Shown one piece after another: positions 1 through 7,312 of a stretch of DNA of 8,425 nt. Source of the DNA: SIG480 sp045586595 (lineage in GTDB: Bacteria; Bacillota; Clostridia; Oscillospirales; JAAYXM01); NCBI GenBank assembly GCA_045586595.1, contig JAZNAQ010000010.1, forward strand, positions 1 to 8,425. Direction: 5' to 3'. The position numbers and the translations under genes were made by a program. Under the pieces are notes generated by a model. The model searched no databases. It was not told the DNA's origin and saw only the letters and a list, made by a program, of their open reading frames with translations. The first letter of the stretch is position 1; the number at the start of each line of letters is the position of its first letter.

Positions 1-1389
1 GTTAATATGGTAGTAAGTTTTGCTACCGCGATCTCTATAGCAAAGCTTCGGCAAACCGTTTGTCAAATCAACAGTGGCACTGGTTTTATTACTTACCAAA
101 GTAGTGTGCGTACCATCGTCGGATATGCTATACAGATAGAATTTTTCTCCGGAAAAATCGATTGAAGTTGCATCTGCGGGAACAATTACATCAAAGACAG
201 CTACATCAGTTCCGGCACTTGCACAGTTGATTGACTCTTTCTGGGTAGGAACCAGAGTTGTATCACCATTCTTAATGGTGAAAGGAATGGCAGTGCCACA
301 GTCCTTGCAGGTTCCATCTACAAACTGGTGAACCAGCGCAGCAATGGTTTCGGTCTTGGTGCCATCGCATCCTTCAACAGTACATTCAAAGGACTTGACG
401 CCAGTGCTTGTGCAGGTAGGCTCGGTGGTTACTGTGCCTTCGTTCCAGGTGTGACCAAGTGCCTCACCCTCGGTGGTTGCGCAAACAGTACAAGTTTTGG
501 GAGCGGTGCAGGTTGCCTCAACCCAAGTATGAGTTTCGCAGGGAGCATGCTTAAAGGTGATGGTCAAGTTAAGCTGGGGTGCAAGACCGCCGGTACCGAT
601 CCAAATTCTGTTTGCAGTATAACTGCCCACACCATTGTTAAGCTGAACAGTAGCCGTTGCGGGGTTATCTACCAAGGGACCACTTGCAGCCTGACCCTCG
701 ACAAGAAGAAGTTTAAGAGTAACTGCTTTATCTTTATCTTCAGCATTAACATAGATGGTAATACTCTGCTGCTGATAGTTGAAACCCTGTACCCATTCAG
801 TCCAGTCTGCAACTTTGATTCCTTCAACTTTAAGACCTACGATACCGGAATATTTATCATGGATGGGAGCACCGGAATCGGTATGGTTTGCTTTGGTAAA
901 GGGGATAAGAGTTTCGGGTTTTTCTGCAACGGTAACTTTACCGGCAACAACATTAAAATTGACAGGATCTCCATTATCATCACCGACAAGGAGCTCAGTA
1001 ATTGTTACTTCTGCATCACCGGCAGGAGCATCTTCTTTGACTTTGAATTTAAGATCAAGAACTTTTCCGTTATACTGGATATTTTTCATATCCGTGTTTT
1101 CCCAAAGGAAGTTGTCATTCTGATTGCTAATTGTAACACCATCAATTGTAGCTGAAGTGTACTCTATTTTCTCAAGACGGGTAGTATCATAGGATACTGT
1201 CCAAGTGGATGCCATGAAACCGGGGTTGTTGGAAATATCAACGCTGAGGGTAACCTCTTCGCCGGCTTTTTTGGATGCGGAAGAAACAGTAAATGTGGGG
1301 TTTTCTGCCGCAAATACGGAAACAGGAAGCATTGTTACTGTCAAGAGCAATGCCATAAGAAATGCCATAATTCTTTTTGTTTGTTTCAT
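1..1389 (-). CDS. Exported cohesin-domain surface protein with Cys-rich repeats (3' end outside window)
   Basis: The frame is open from an ATG at 1389 to the window edge: 463 codons, no stop, so the C-terminus is missing. An AAAGGA site lies about 11 bases before the ATG. Residues 1-27 are a signal peptide (KQTKR, hydrophobic core, VFA cleavage site). Residues 31-157 look like a cohesin: an opening beta strand (PTFTVSS), KKAGEEVTLSVDISNNPG, TVSYDTTRLEKIEY and a closing VNFNVVAGKVTVAE strand match the cohesin pattern. Residues 164-280 form a beta-rich region I do not recognise. Residues 284-366 are a Cys-rich stretch with GHTW, TCTVC and CKDC, common in clostridial surface proteins. Residues 367-463 begin another beta domain. 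Family knowledge: cohesins bind dockerins, and the two genes just upstream encode dockerin proteins, so this is a plausible scaffold or partner. The missing end could hold another dockerin or a cell-wall anchor. The frame and signal peptide are certain; the cohesin call is strong by pattern only. Confidence 0.87.
   Translation of the reverse strand, partial: MKQTKRIMAFLMALLLTVTMLPVSVFAAENPTFTVSSASKKAGEEVTLSVDISNNPGFMASTWTVSYDTTRLEKIEYTSATIDGVTISNQNDNFLWENTDMKNIQYNGKVLDLKFKVKEDAPAGDAEVTITELLVGDDNGDPVNFNVVAGKVTVAEKPETLIPFTKANHTDSGAPIHDKYSGIVGLKVEGIKVADWTEWVQGFNYQQQSITIYVNAEDKDKAVTLKLLLVEGQAASGPLVDNPATATVQLNNGVGSYTANRIWIGTGGLAPQLNLTITFKHAPCETHTWVEATCTAPKTCTVCATTEGEALGHTWNEGTVTTEPTCTSTGVKSFECTVEGCDGTKTETIAALVHQFVDGTCKDCGTAIPFTIKNGDTTLVPTQKESINCASAGTDVAVFDVIVPADATSIDFSGEKFYLYSISDDGTHTTLVSNKTSATVDLTNGLPKLCYRDRGSKTYYHIN
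292..540 (-). repeat. Cys-rich CxxC / GHTW repeat region within the cohesin-domain protein
   Basis: Residues 284-366 of the protein hold two degenerate copies of a module in which His-Thr-Trp is followed by Cys residues and a CxxC or CxxxxC pair: ETHTW...TCTVC, then GHTW...FECTVEGC, then a last half copy HQF...CKDC. Modules of this type are frequent in clostridial surface proteins. They may bind a metal through paired cysteines, which is inference. Confidence 0.7.
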
Positions 1390-1515
1390 TTTTGCTTTAT
1401 TCCTTTCGTTTTTTTAATTGGAATCAATCAACTTTAATGGTTTTCTGCTTTTTAATTTTTCGGCGCGAAAACCACTATCACCTTCTTTTTTCTGCAATTT
1501 TTCAACAAACATCTT
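1390..1515. other. 126-base spacer between the dockerin gene and the cohesin gene
   Basis: AT-rich spacer with no gene. It holds the AAAGGA ribosome binding site of the cohesin gene and a small TTTTCG-GCG-CGAAAA hairpin at 1457-1471. The hairpin has no T-run after it on the minus strand, so I do not call it a terminator. No good promoter was found. Co-transcription of the cohesin gene with the two dockerin genes is therefore likely but not shown. Confidence 0.5.
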
Positions 1516-2712
1516 TTATGATGCAATTAACATTTTACGAAGCTCGATCAAATCGAAAATATTTGTTGTTCCGTCGGAATTCAAATCCGCATTTGCTCCG
1601 TTGATTTCGGTATCGCCTTTAAGCAGATATTCGCGAAGTCCGATAAGATCGAAAATATTTACCGCTCCGTCATTGTTCACATCTCCGGAAATGGTGGATT
1701 CCTTTATATTAAGAATTATTCCGCCCGGAGTTGATACGATTGCATTGGTAAGTTCTTCACCATACTGTCCGCTTACGCAAACAAGATATTCGCCCGGTTC
1801 CATCCATGCTTCAAAAGCAATGTTTCCGTTTTCGTCCGCATCTCCAAGGTAATACCAACGGGTTACAATGCCGTCGTCCAGATCATCCAAAGGAATATAA
1901 TAGACTCCGGGTCTTTCGGTTCTGGGGGTATGGGCGGTAGTATAGTTACCGCCCTTTCCTGCAAGATAAACCGTAAGATCAATGGTTTTATTCTGTTCAA
2001 CTTCCGCGACAACAGTTTTTTCTCCGGCTTTGATGAAATTAAAAACGCTTTTTGGGTCCTGATGGAAACTCCAGTTGGAGAAATGGCCCAATGTAACAAT
2101 ATCACCGTCATGGAGCAAAATCTGATCCGCAGTGGATCCCCAGCCTTCGGAAGCAAGGGGATATTTGTAGTTGTGGTAATAGTTGAAGTTTTCATCCATT
2201 CCCCAGAACATTCTGATATACATGGAACCTGTTGAACCTTCGGGGCTGAATACGTTTGAACCGACCAATTCCTGTTCCTTGAGGTAACCTTTTCCCGCAT
2301 CTTCGGGATCGATTCCGCAATAGAAAATTTCGGTTGCATAAATGAAAGCATGGAGCATTGTTACTTTTCCGTATGCACCTTCTGCCGTTCCGGGCTCAAT
2401 ATCGCTTTCCGGCTTGCCTTCTCCTTCATAATCTTCGTCTTTTCCATAAGTTTCAGAACTGAAGTAATATTGCTGCAAACCATAGAGTGCAAGATCAAAA
2501 TATGGAACGGTAATTTTTTTGAAAGCAATTACCTCATCTTCCGGAGTTTTAAAAAAACTTGCATCATGCGATACCGAAAGATAAATTTCGACTGAATTGG
2601 TTTCTTCTTCCGCATCTGCCGCAAAAGCAGAAACCGGGAACATTGCAAACATCAAAGTAAATGCAATCAGAACTGCACCAAACTTTACAATTGTTTTTTT
2701 TATTCCATTCAT
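1516..2712 (-). CDS. Exported DUF4430-like protein with C-terminal type I dockerin
   Basis: 398 residues. The ATG at 2712 follows an AAAGGA site and lies 19 bases after the stop of the preceding dockerin gene, so both are in one operon. Residues 1-31 are a signal peptide (KK, long hydrophobic core, SAFA-AD cleavage site). Residues 40-228 resemble the DUF4430 family: the strand VEIYLSVS, a central VTMLHAF helix, then the aromatic segment MFWGMDENFNYYHNYKYPL and HDGDIVTLGHFSNWSF. Residues 231-340 are a second beta domain with DADENGNIAFEAWMEPGEYLV, typical of carboxypeptidase-like or Ig-like surface modules. Residues 343-398 are a dockerin with two calcium-loop repeats, DVNNDGAVNIFDLI and DLNSDGTTNIFDLI. 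Family knowledge: DUF4430 is related to the beta domain of transcobalamin and intrinsic factor; dockerins dock on cohesins. No catalytic motif is visible. The dockerin is certain; the DUF4430 assignment rests on pattern memory and is moderate. A ligand-capture role on the cell surface is inference. Confidence 0.9.
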   Translation of the reverse strand: MNGIKKTIVKFGAVLIAFTLMFAMFPVSAFAADAEEETNSVEIYLSVSHDASFFKTPEDEVIAFKKITVPYFDLALYGLQQYYFSSETYGKDEDYEGEGKPESDIEPGTAEGAYGKVTMLHAFIYATEIFYCGIDPEDAGKGYLKEQELVGSNVFSPEGSTGSMYIRMFWGMDENFNYYHNYKYPLASEGWGSTADQILLHDGDIVTLGHFSNWSFHQDPKSVFNFIKAGEKTVVAEVEQNKTIDLTVYLAGKGGNYTTAHTPRTERPGVYYIPLDDLDDGIVTRWYYLGDADENGNIAFEAWMEPGEYLVCVSGQYGEELTNAIVSTPGGIILNIKESTISGDVNNDGAVNIFDLIGLREYLLKGDTEINGANADLNSDGTTNIFDLIELRKMLIAS

Positions 2713-2731
2713 TTTATGTTTCCTTTAATTA

Positions 2732-5700
2732 TTAACCCAAAAGTCTGTCGCGAAGCGCAATAAGATCGAATATATTAACTTTACCGTCATAGTTCAGGTC
2801 TGCGTTTTCAATGCTTACATCAGCGCTGCTGTCAAGAAGATATTCTCTAAGTTTGATAAGGTCGAATACGTTTACAGAACCATCGCCGTTTACATCGCCG
2901 GGAAGCGCATCCGTTCCTTCAAAAGGATCGATTGCATCGATTGCGGCTTTTGCCTGTTCAAGAGCTTCCTCTACTTCTGCAAAGGAACCGGCTTCCATAA
3001 TTGCTTTCTTTCCTTCTTCGATTGCTTTTGCAAGTTTTTCAGCAGCAGCTTCGGTGAAGGATTCGCCGCTTTCGTATGCTACAAGCTCTGCAATACATTC
3101 TTCCTGAAGAACAGCTCTTGCTCTGGGTTCTTCCCATTTAAGAATCGGATAACCGTCGTTATAGCTGGTGGGGTTATCCATAAATGCATCGCCGAGGGTT
3201 TCCGCATAAGTTTTTAAGGTATCTCCGGTCAGAGCAGTGCCGCCTGCATTGGCTGCCGCGCCAAGAAGGGTATAGTTATTTCTGATTGTTCCTCTGCCGT
3301 TTCTTGCAACGCCGTATGCCTTGTCTCCGCTTACAACGCCGAGGTTATAGCAGTTTTCTATATGAAGTATCGGGTTGCTGTCATTAACTCCGCCGATACC
3401 GCCGGGATAACCGCCGTTTGTAACAACTGTTCCGGTGTTATAGCAGTTTTTGATCTTCGGCATAGTCATGGAACTCTGAGATTCCGCAAAGCTTGCAATA
3501 CCTCCGCAAGGGCCGGTTCCGGTTACGTTAACGCGGGAAACACAGTTTTCAACTGTGAAATCAACCATGGTGCTAAATCCGTTTGCAACAATACCGCCCT
3601 GTGCGCCAGTCCAGTGAGTGCTATTCTGCACTACAATACCGGAAACACCGAGATTTTTAATAACAGCTCCATTTCCGGGGCGCTGGAACAGAGACTGACC
3701 GTAAAAGTCTGTGATATAATGTCCGTTACCGTCAAAGGTTCCGGTATAATAAGAAATGCTTACTCCAAAACCGCCGAGAGAAATATCTTCAACAAGTTTT
3801 GCATTTGCGTTGTTGTGGTTGGATGCAAACCACGAGAGTTCATAACCGTTCTGGATAAGATATACTCCGTTTTCATCTTTTTCGGGTTCCATCTGGGTTT
3901 TACCGTCCCAAATTGCTCCTCCGAGTTCACGCATTGCGATTACAACAGTCTTTTTGCCGGTGGCATCTTCACCGCCGCCAACGGAAAATTCGCCGTATTC
4001 GGGAACATAGCCTTCCATTTTTGCGCTGTAAGAATATGTGCCGTAAATAAGGGAATAGGTGCCATCCTCATTGGCTTCAATTACTCCGGATTTATCTGAA
4101 ACTTCAATTTCCGCGCCTTCGGGATCGGATTTTACGGTTACGTTAACAACAGGCATTTCGATAACTTCAAAGCTAATGTCGGGAACAATGCATCTGTTTG
4201 AATCGGAACCTCCTGCATTGAAGTTTACACCGCGTCCTGAATCGGTCAGTTTTCTGTGACCGCCAAGTTTATCGCCCAAAACAGTGACGTGGATATATCC
4301 ATCTTCGAAATTGAATGTGCCTGCTTCGGAAAATACAATTTCAATCATATTGTCTGCCGCAAATCCATACTGGGAACCGGAAGCTTTTGCAGTTATGCCT
4401 TCCGGAATAGTATAAGTTACTGCATGTCCTTTACCGAATCCGGGGTTATAAATACCGGACATTTTAGGAACAGTTGTATAGATATTGCTGAAAAGAACAC
4501 GGATAGTATCACCAACAACAATTGTCTCGTCGCCGGGTCTTGTCATATTTACAATTGTTACGCCAAGTCTGGAAGCTCTTACAACCTGGTACTGCACGTT
4601 TCCGTTTTCGGTTACGCGGAGAATGTTGCTGCCGTGAACCAGTCCTTTGGCTTCATAAACGCCATCACCAGTCTGGCTTACGGCTTTCCAGCTATTGCCA
4701 AGGTCGGTGGAAAGTTCAACTGTTCCGCCCATATTGGATGTGAAATTAAAGTCTGCGGTTTCTCCGAAGAAATACAAACGGTCAAATTCAGCATCCCATA
4801 CTTCGACTTTATGGGTTCCGTGAACAGGAGTGATTTCGAGAGTATTTTCTTTATCAGATCCAATGTTGATTACAACAACGCTCTTTCCATCCTCACCGCA
4901 TGCTCCAAAAAGACCGGGATAGCTTGTATCGCCGCTGATCTGAATTGCATCATAGGATACTTCCAAAATTACAGTGCCTTCGCTGAGCGCTTCGATATCC
5001 ATCCAGTTAGTGTTTTCGCCAGTTCCTGCATTACCGGTTGTTTTATCCGCAACGGGTGTCATTCTGATATGTTCCGCACCGGAAATGATGTTGTAATGGA
5101 AATCCGGTTCAATCATGATGTTGGCGGTATCGGTATTGATGATCTGCCAGCCTGCGCGGAAAGAACGAAGGCGGAAGGTTTCGCCAACAGACATTTTCAG
5201 GTTGTTCTGCGTGTTGACATTAAGCAGGGAACTGTTTTCAATTCTTAACGCAGTTGTCAGGGTTGTAATCGGGAGTTGAAGATCTTTAAAGGTAAAAACA
5301 AGGTTTTTATCGGATGCGTTTGCAAAACCTGCACGGGTTATTTTGTTTTCCATGGAAACACGGTAAGTAAGGGCACTACCGCCGGAAGTCGCAAAATATG
5401 TTTTTACGGTTCCGTCTTCAAGTGTTTCGGTTTTGCTTGCAGCAATTTCTGCTACATTATAGTTGTTTTTCTGCTGGAACATCTGTACCTTAGCTTCTGC
5501 AGGGGCTGTAATTGTAAACCAGGTTACAGAGTTGACTGCGAATTCACGGGTTTCGGTTGTTGTTCCCGGATTAAATGTCAGATGCTGCTGTGCAGAAACA
5601 GCATATGTATTTCCAAGTTCACCATTGACATCAATTATAAGGTTATAAGTCAGCGCATTACCGCCGGCATTGACCATAATCGGACAGACAACATTTCCGT

Positions 5701-6349
5701 TCTCATTAACATAGTTTGTACCATTTACCGCTTCTTTCAGATCCTGCGGAATCAGATGAACAGTATAATCGTCGGTTTTTGTGATATGCTCACTTGTTGT
5801 CAGGAAGTTTACTCTTTTCAAAGTCAAAACCTGACCCTTACCCATAAGGGTACCGTCGCTTGCATACTCGTCATCGATCGGAACTTCAAATTCCATACCG
5901 CCAAGGAACTGATCGCCTTCCCATGCGCGGTAGGAATACATTCCTTCTTCCGCAACAAAGGTGTACTTGTGATAACCGTCAACGATTCCGTTATCGGTTA
6001 TTCCTTCGGTAATTTCGGTTTCTGCATCACTGCCGGAATAGAATTTGATTTCTGCTCCGCTCGGTGCAGCTTTGACGATAACTTCATATATATTTTTTTC
6101 ATCGCCGTTATCGTCGGCATCATTTGTTTGTTCGGAAACGCCTGTTGCCTGAAGATCCACTGTTCCGACCGGGACAGGAGCCTCATCAGTAACATCGGCT
6201 TCTTCGAGAACTTCAGTTTCTTCGGAAACTTCGGTTTCTTCGATGATTTCCGTTTCATCAAGGATGTTTGTTTCTTCTGCAAATGCGGCCATCGGGAACA
6301 TTCCGACAACCATAAAAATTGCAAGAAGCAGGCTTAAAAATTTCTTCAT
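2732..6349 (-). CDS. Large exported multidomain surface protein with GLUG-like repeats and C-terminal dockerin
   Basis: 1205 residues. The ATG at 6349 has a strong GGAGGAG site. Residues 1-24 are a signal peptide ending AAFA-EE. Residues 25-58 are an acidic low-complexity linker. Residues 88-157 are a PEGA-like beta module; residues 178-360 are two related beta modules, each containing GG(N/S)ALTY (229-235 and 323-329). Residues 380-600 are further beta modules, with a YPGLFGACGEDGKSVVVINIG strand and a VWDAEFDRLYFFGETADFNF segment. Residues 735-800 are a clearer PEGA-like unit (VTVKSDPEGAEIEV, YSYSAKMEGY). Residues 812-1073 hold GLUG-like beta-helix repeats (FDGNGHYI, IKNLGVSG, IENCYNLGVV). 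Residues 1080-1140 are an alpha-helical FIVAR-like segment. Residues 1151-1205 are a dockerin with two calcium loops. No catalytic domain is recognised, so it is probably an adhesin, binding or structural component rather than an enzyme. It heads the two-dockerin operon whose third gene carries a cohesin. Confidence 0.92.
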   Translation of the reverse strand: MKKFLSLLLAIFMVVGMFPMAAFAEETNILDETEIIEETEVSEETEVLEEADVTDEAPVPVGTVDLQATGVSEQTNDADDNGDEKNIYEVIVKAAPSGAEIKFYSGSDAETEITEGITDNGIVDGYHKYTFVAEEGMYSYRAWEGDQFLGGMEFEVPIDDEYASDGTLMGKGQVLTLKRVNFLTTSEHITKTDDYTVHLIPQDLKEAVNGTNYVNENGNVVCPIMVNAGGNALTYNLIIDVNGELGNTYAVSAQQHLTFNPGTTTETREFAVNSVTWFTITAPAEAKVQMFQQKNNYNVAEIAASKTETLEDGTVKTYFATSGGSALTYRVSMENKITRAGFANASDKNLVFTFKDLQLPITTLTTALRIENSSLLNVNTQNNLKMSVGETFRLRSFRAGWQIINTDTANIMIEPDFHYNIISGAEHIRMTPVADKTTGNAGTGENTNWMDIEALSEGTVILEVSYDAIQISGDTSYPGLFGACGEDGKSVVVINIGSDKENTLEITPVHGTHKVEVWDAEFDRLYFFGETADFNFTSNMGGTVELSTDLGNSWKAVSQTGDGVYEAKGLVHGSNILRVTENGNVQYQVVRASRLGVTIVNMTRPGDETIVVGDTIRVLFSNIYTTVPKMSGIYNPGFGKGHAVTYTIPEGITAKASGSQYGFAADNMIEIVFSEAGTFNFEDGYIHVTVLGDKLGGHRKLTDSGRGVNFNAGGSDSNRCIVPDISFEVIEMPVVNVTVKSDPEGAEIEVSDKSGVIEANEDGTYSLIYGTYSYSAKMEGYVPEYGEFSVGGGEDATGKKTVVIAMRELGGAIWDGKTQMEPEKDENGVYLIQNGYELSWFASNHNNANAKLVEDISLGGFGVSISYYTGTFDGNGHYITDFYGQSLFQRPGNGAVIKNLGVSGIVVQNSTHWTGAQGGIVANGFSTMVDFTVENCVSRVNVTGTGPCGGIASFAESQSSMTMPKIKNCYNTGTVVTNGGYPGGIGGVNDSNPILHIENCYNLGVVSGDKAYGVARNGRGTIRNNYTLLGAAANAGGTALTGDTLKTYAETLGDAFMDNPTSYNDGYPILKWEEPRARAVLQEECIAELVAYESGESFTEAAAEKLAKAIEEGKKAIMEAGSFAEVEEALEQAKAAIDAIDPFEGTDALPGDVNGDGSVNVFDLIKLREYLLDSSADVSIENADLNYDGKVNIFDLIALRDRLLG
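6182..6277 (-). repeat. Acidic EETE(V/I) low-complexity repeat
   Basis: Just after the signal peptide, residues 25-56 of the large dockerin protein repeat short units of the type EETEV / DETEI / EEADV. The DNA shows matching near-repeats of CTTCGGTTTCTTC on the plus strand. This is probably a flexible spacer, and the array could vary in length between strains. Confidence 0.75.
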
Positions 6350-6483
6350 TTTAAGAAATCTCCTCCTTTTTTCTTTTCCTTATTTTTTCAAAAAAACAAT
6401 CACCGCAGCTGCAATAAAAAATTTATCGCAGTACAAAAAGCTTTGCGCTTCAATGAAAGTTTTTTATCGACAGATTTAATTAA
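6350..6483. promoter_or_regulatory. 134-base leader of the dockerin operon with a 23-nt inverted repeat
   Basis: Between the HNH-repeat gene and the dockerin operon lies an AT-rich leader. An inverted repeat at 6409-6431 (arms CTGCAATAAA and TTTATCGCAG, loop AAA) pairs over 10 bases with one G-U in the minus-strand RNA. It is not followed by a T-run, so it is an operator or leader hairpin rather than a terminator. A weak GAAGC-GCAAA-GCTTTTT hairpin at about 6436-6454 might partly end the upstream transcript. The only promoter candidate in the AT-rich part was too weak to place. Confidence 0.4.
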
Positions 6484-6912
6484 TTAAACGCTTTCAGCTT
6501 TATTTTCCATTCGCTGGCGTCTTTTTGCCGCTTGTTCCGCTCTTCTTTTTGCGGAGCGTTCTTTCTTTTCCGCCCTGTTTTTCCTGTATGCAGCTTTCTG
6601 AATTTCAACTTCTTTTTGAATTCTTGAAAAATTCTCGAGAATATCCGCATGCTTCGGATTCGGAAGTTCCGCCGCTCTCAACGCAGTTTTATAAGTTTCA
6701 AATCTTTTTGCTATGTAACTTCCTCCAACAATTTCCCTTTGCCAGGGAACATGGTGAAGCTTTACCGCAGATTCCTTAAGATATTCCAAAAGCATTTCGT
6801 CCGTATCTGACGAATGAGCTTCCTCAAATTGTCTTTCCTGCTCTTCAAGAGACTTCATAACCATATTTTTAATAACGGATTCGTATATCTGGTTTCTGCC
6901 TCTGTAAGACAT
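6484..6912 (-). CDS. Small basic protein with a homing-endonuclease-associated (HNH_repeat-like) motif
   Basis: 142 residues; the ATG at 6912 follows an AAGGAGGAG site only 4 bases away, an unusually short spacing. Residues 1-30 form a charged helix. Residues 38-88 (LLEYLKESAVKLHHVPWQ..., then YIAKRFETYKTALRAAELPNP) match the pattern of the homing-endonuclease-associated repeat: a helix, a short loop with xPxRxE-like spacing, and a F-x-x-Y/W-x-x-AL-x-AAGL-type end. In known proteins this repeat accompanies HNH or GIY-YIG nucleases or DNA-binding domains. Residues 105-140 are a long Lys/Arg/Glu-rich helix. No nuclease active site is present, so it is probably a nucleic-acid-binding or regulatory protein of unknown function. 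A terminator lies immediately upstream, so its own promoter is not evident. Confidence 0.8.
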   Translation of the reverse strand: MSYRGRNQIYESVIKNMVMKSLEEQERQFEEAHSSDTDEMLLEYLKESAVKLHHVPWQREIVGGSYIAKRFETYKTALRAAELPNPKHADILENFSRIQKEVEIQKAAYRKNRAEKKERSAKRRAEQAAKRRQRMENKAESV

Positions 6913-6935
6913 TTCTCCTCCTTTCTGACTTTGAA

Positions 6936-6983
6936 AAATAAAAAAAGTCCGAAAAACGAGGGATATGGTATCCCCGTTTTTCG
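6936..6983 (-). terminator. Rho-independent terminator after the YezD-like gene
   Basis: A 15-bp stem with one bulged A (arms 6950-6965 and 6969-6983, loop TGG) is followed on the minus strand by GACTTTTTTTATTTTTC at about 6932-6948. The run of T lies only on the minus-strand side, so it ends transcription of the 53-residue gene upstream. Confidence 0.88.
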
Positions 6984-7026
6984 AACCTCGGTTCTTCCGT
7001 CAGTTCATTAAAAACAAACCAATATT

Positions 7027-7188
7027 TTATTTTTCAGGTGTCAACTGTATGCTTTTTCGTATTTCTTCGATACGAATAGGGCGGTTATCTTTTACGATAA
7101 CCCTTACTTCGCCGAATTCCAATGAGCGAATCGTTTTGATAAGCTCAGTTTCCGCTTTTGTAAGCGTTTTTGAATTTTCGGACTGCAT
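7027..7188 (-). CDS. yezD: YezD-family (DUF2292) small protein
   Basis: 53 residues from the ATG at 7188, with an ideal GGAGGTGG site before it. This start is chosen over an upstream in-frame codon at 7359 because that longer frame would translate through the riboswitch and its terminator stem. The sequence (LTKAETELIKTIRSLEFGEVRVIVKDNRPIRIEEIRKSIQL) matches the compact DUF2292 pattern: a helix, then a two-strand hairpin with GEVxV and xGxPxRIE, and a final charged helix. Function is unknown for the family. It lies directly after a cobalamin riboswitch and its terminator, so B12 level probably sets its expression. A strong terminator lies after it. Confidence 0.85.
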   Translation of the reverse strand: MQSENSKTLTKAETELIKTIRSLEFGEVRVIVKDNRPIRIEEIRKSIQLTPEK

Positions 7189-7205
7189 TTTTCCACCTCC
7201 GATAT

Positions 7206-7247
7206 ATAAAAAAGCTGCGGCAGTAATAGTTAAATTACCGCCGCAGC
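7206..7247 (-). terminator. Riboswitch-linked terminator before the YezD-like gene
   Basis: The arms 7214-7227 and 7234-7247 pair over 14 bases (one G-U in the minus-strand RNA) around a 6-nt loop, followed on the minus strand by TTTTTTATATATC. It ends a few bases before the ribosome binding site of the YezD-like gene, the position expected of a terminator switched by the upstream cobalamin riboswitch. Confidence 0.9.
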
Positions 7248-7312
7248 CGTTTTTCTGCGTTCTAATAAAAGCCCTTTTTGCCCATCGCACGGGTACAAAA
7301 ACAGCAAACACA

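Noticed and set aside
328..1155. Plus-strand open frame of 275 codons
   Set aside because: It lies wholly opposite the cohesin-domain gene, which has a signal peptide, a ribosome binding site and recognisable domains. The product has no domain pattern and no good SD site.
1457..1471. TTTTCG-GCG-CGAAAA hairpin as a terminator between the second and third surface genes
   Set aside because: Only a 6-bp AT-rich stem and no T-run on the minus-strand side.
5276..6337. Plus-strand open frame of 353 codons, and others at 3362-4099 and 4256-5248
   Set aside because: Antisense to the 1205-residue dockerin gene; the composition is Cys/Phe-rich as expected from reading the reverse of this coding frame.
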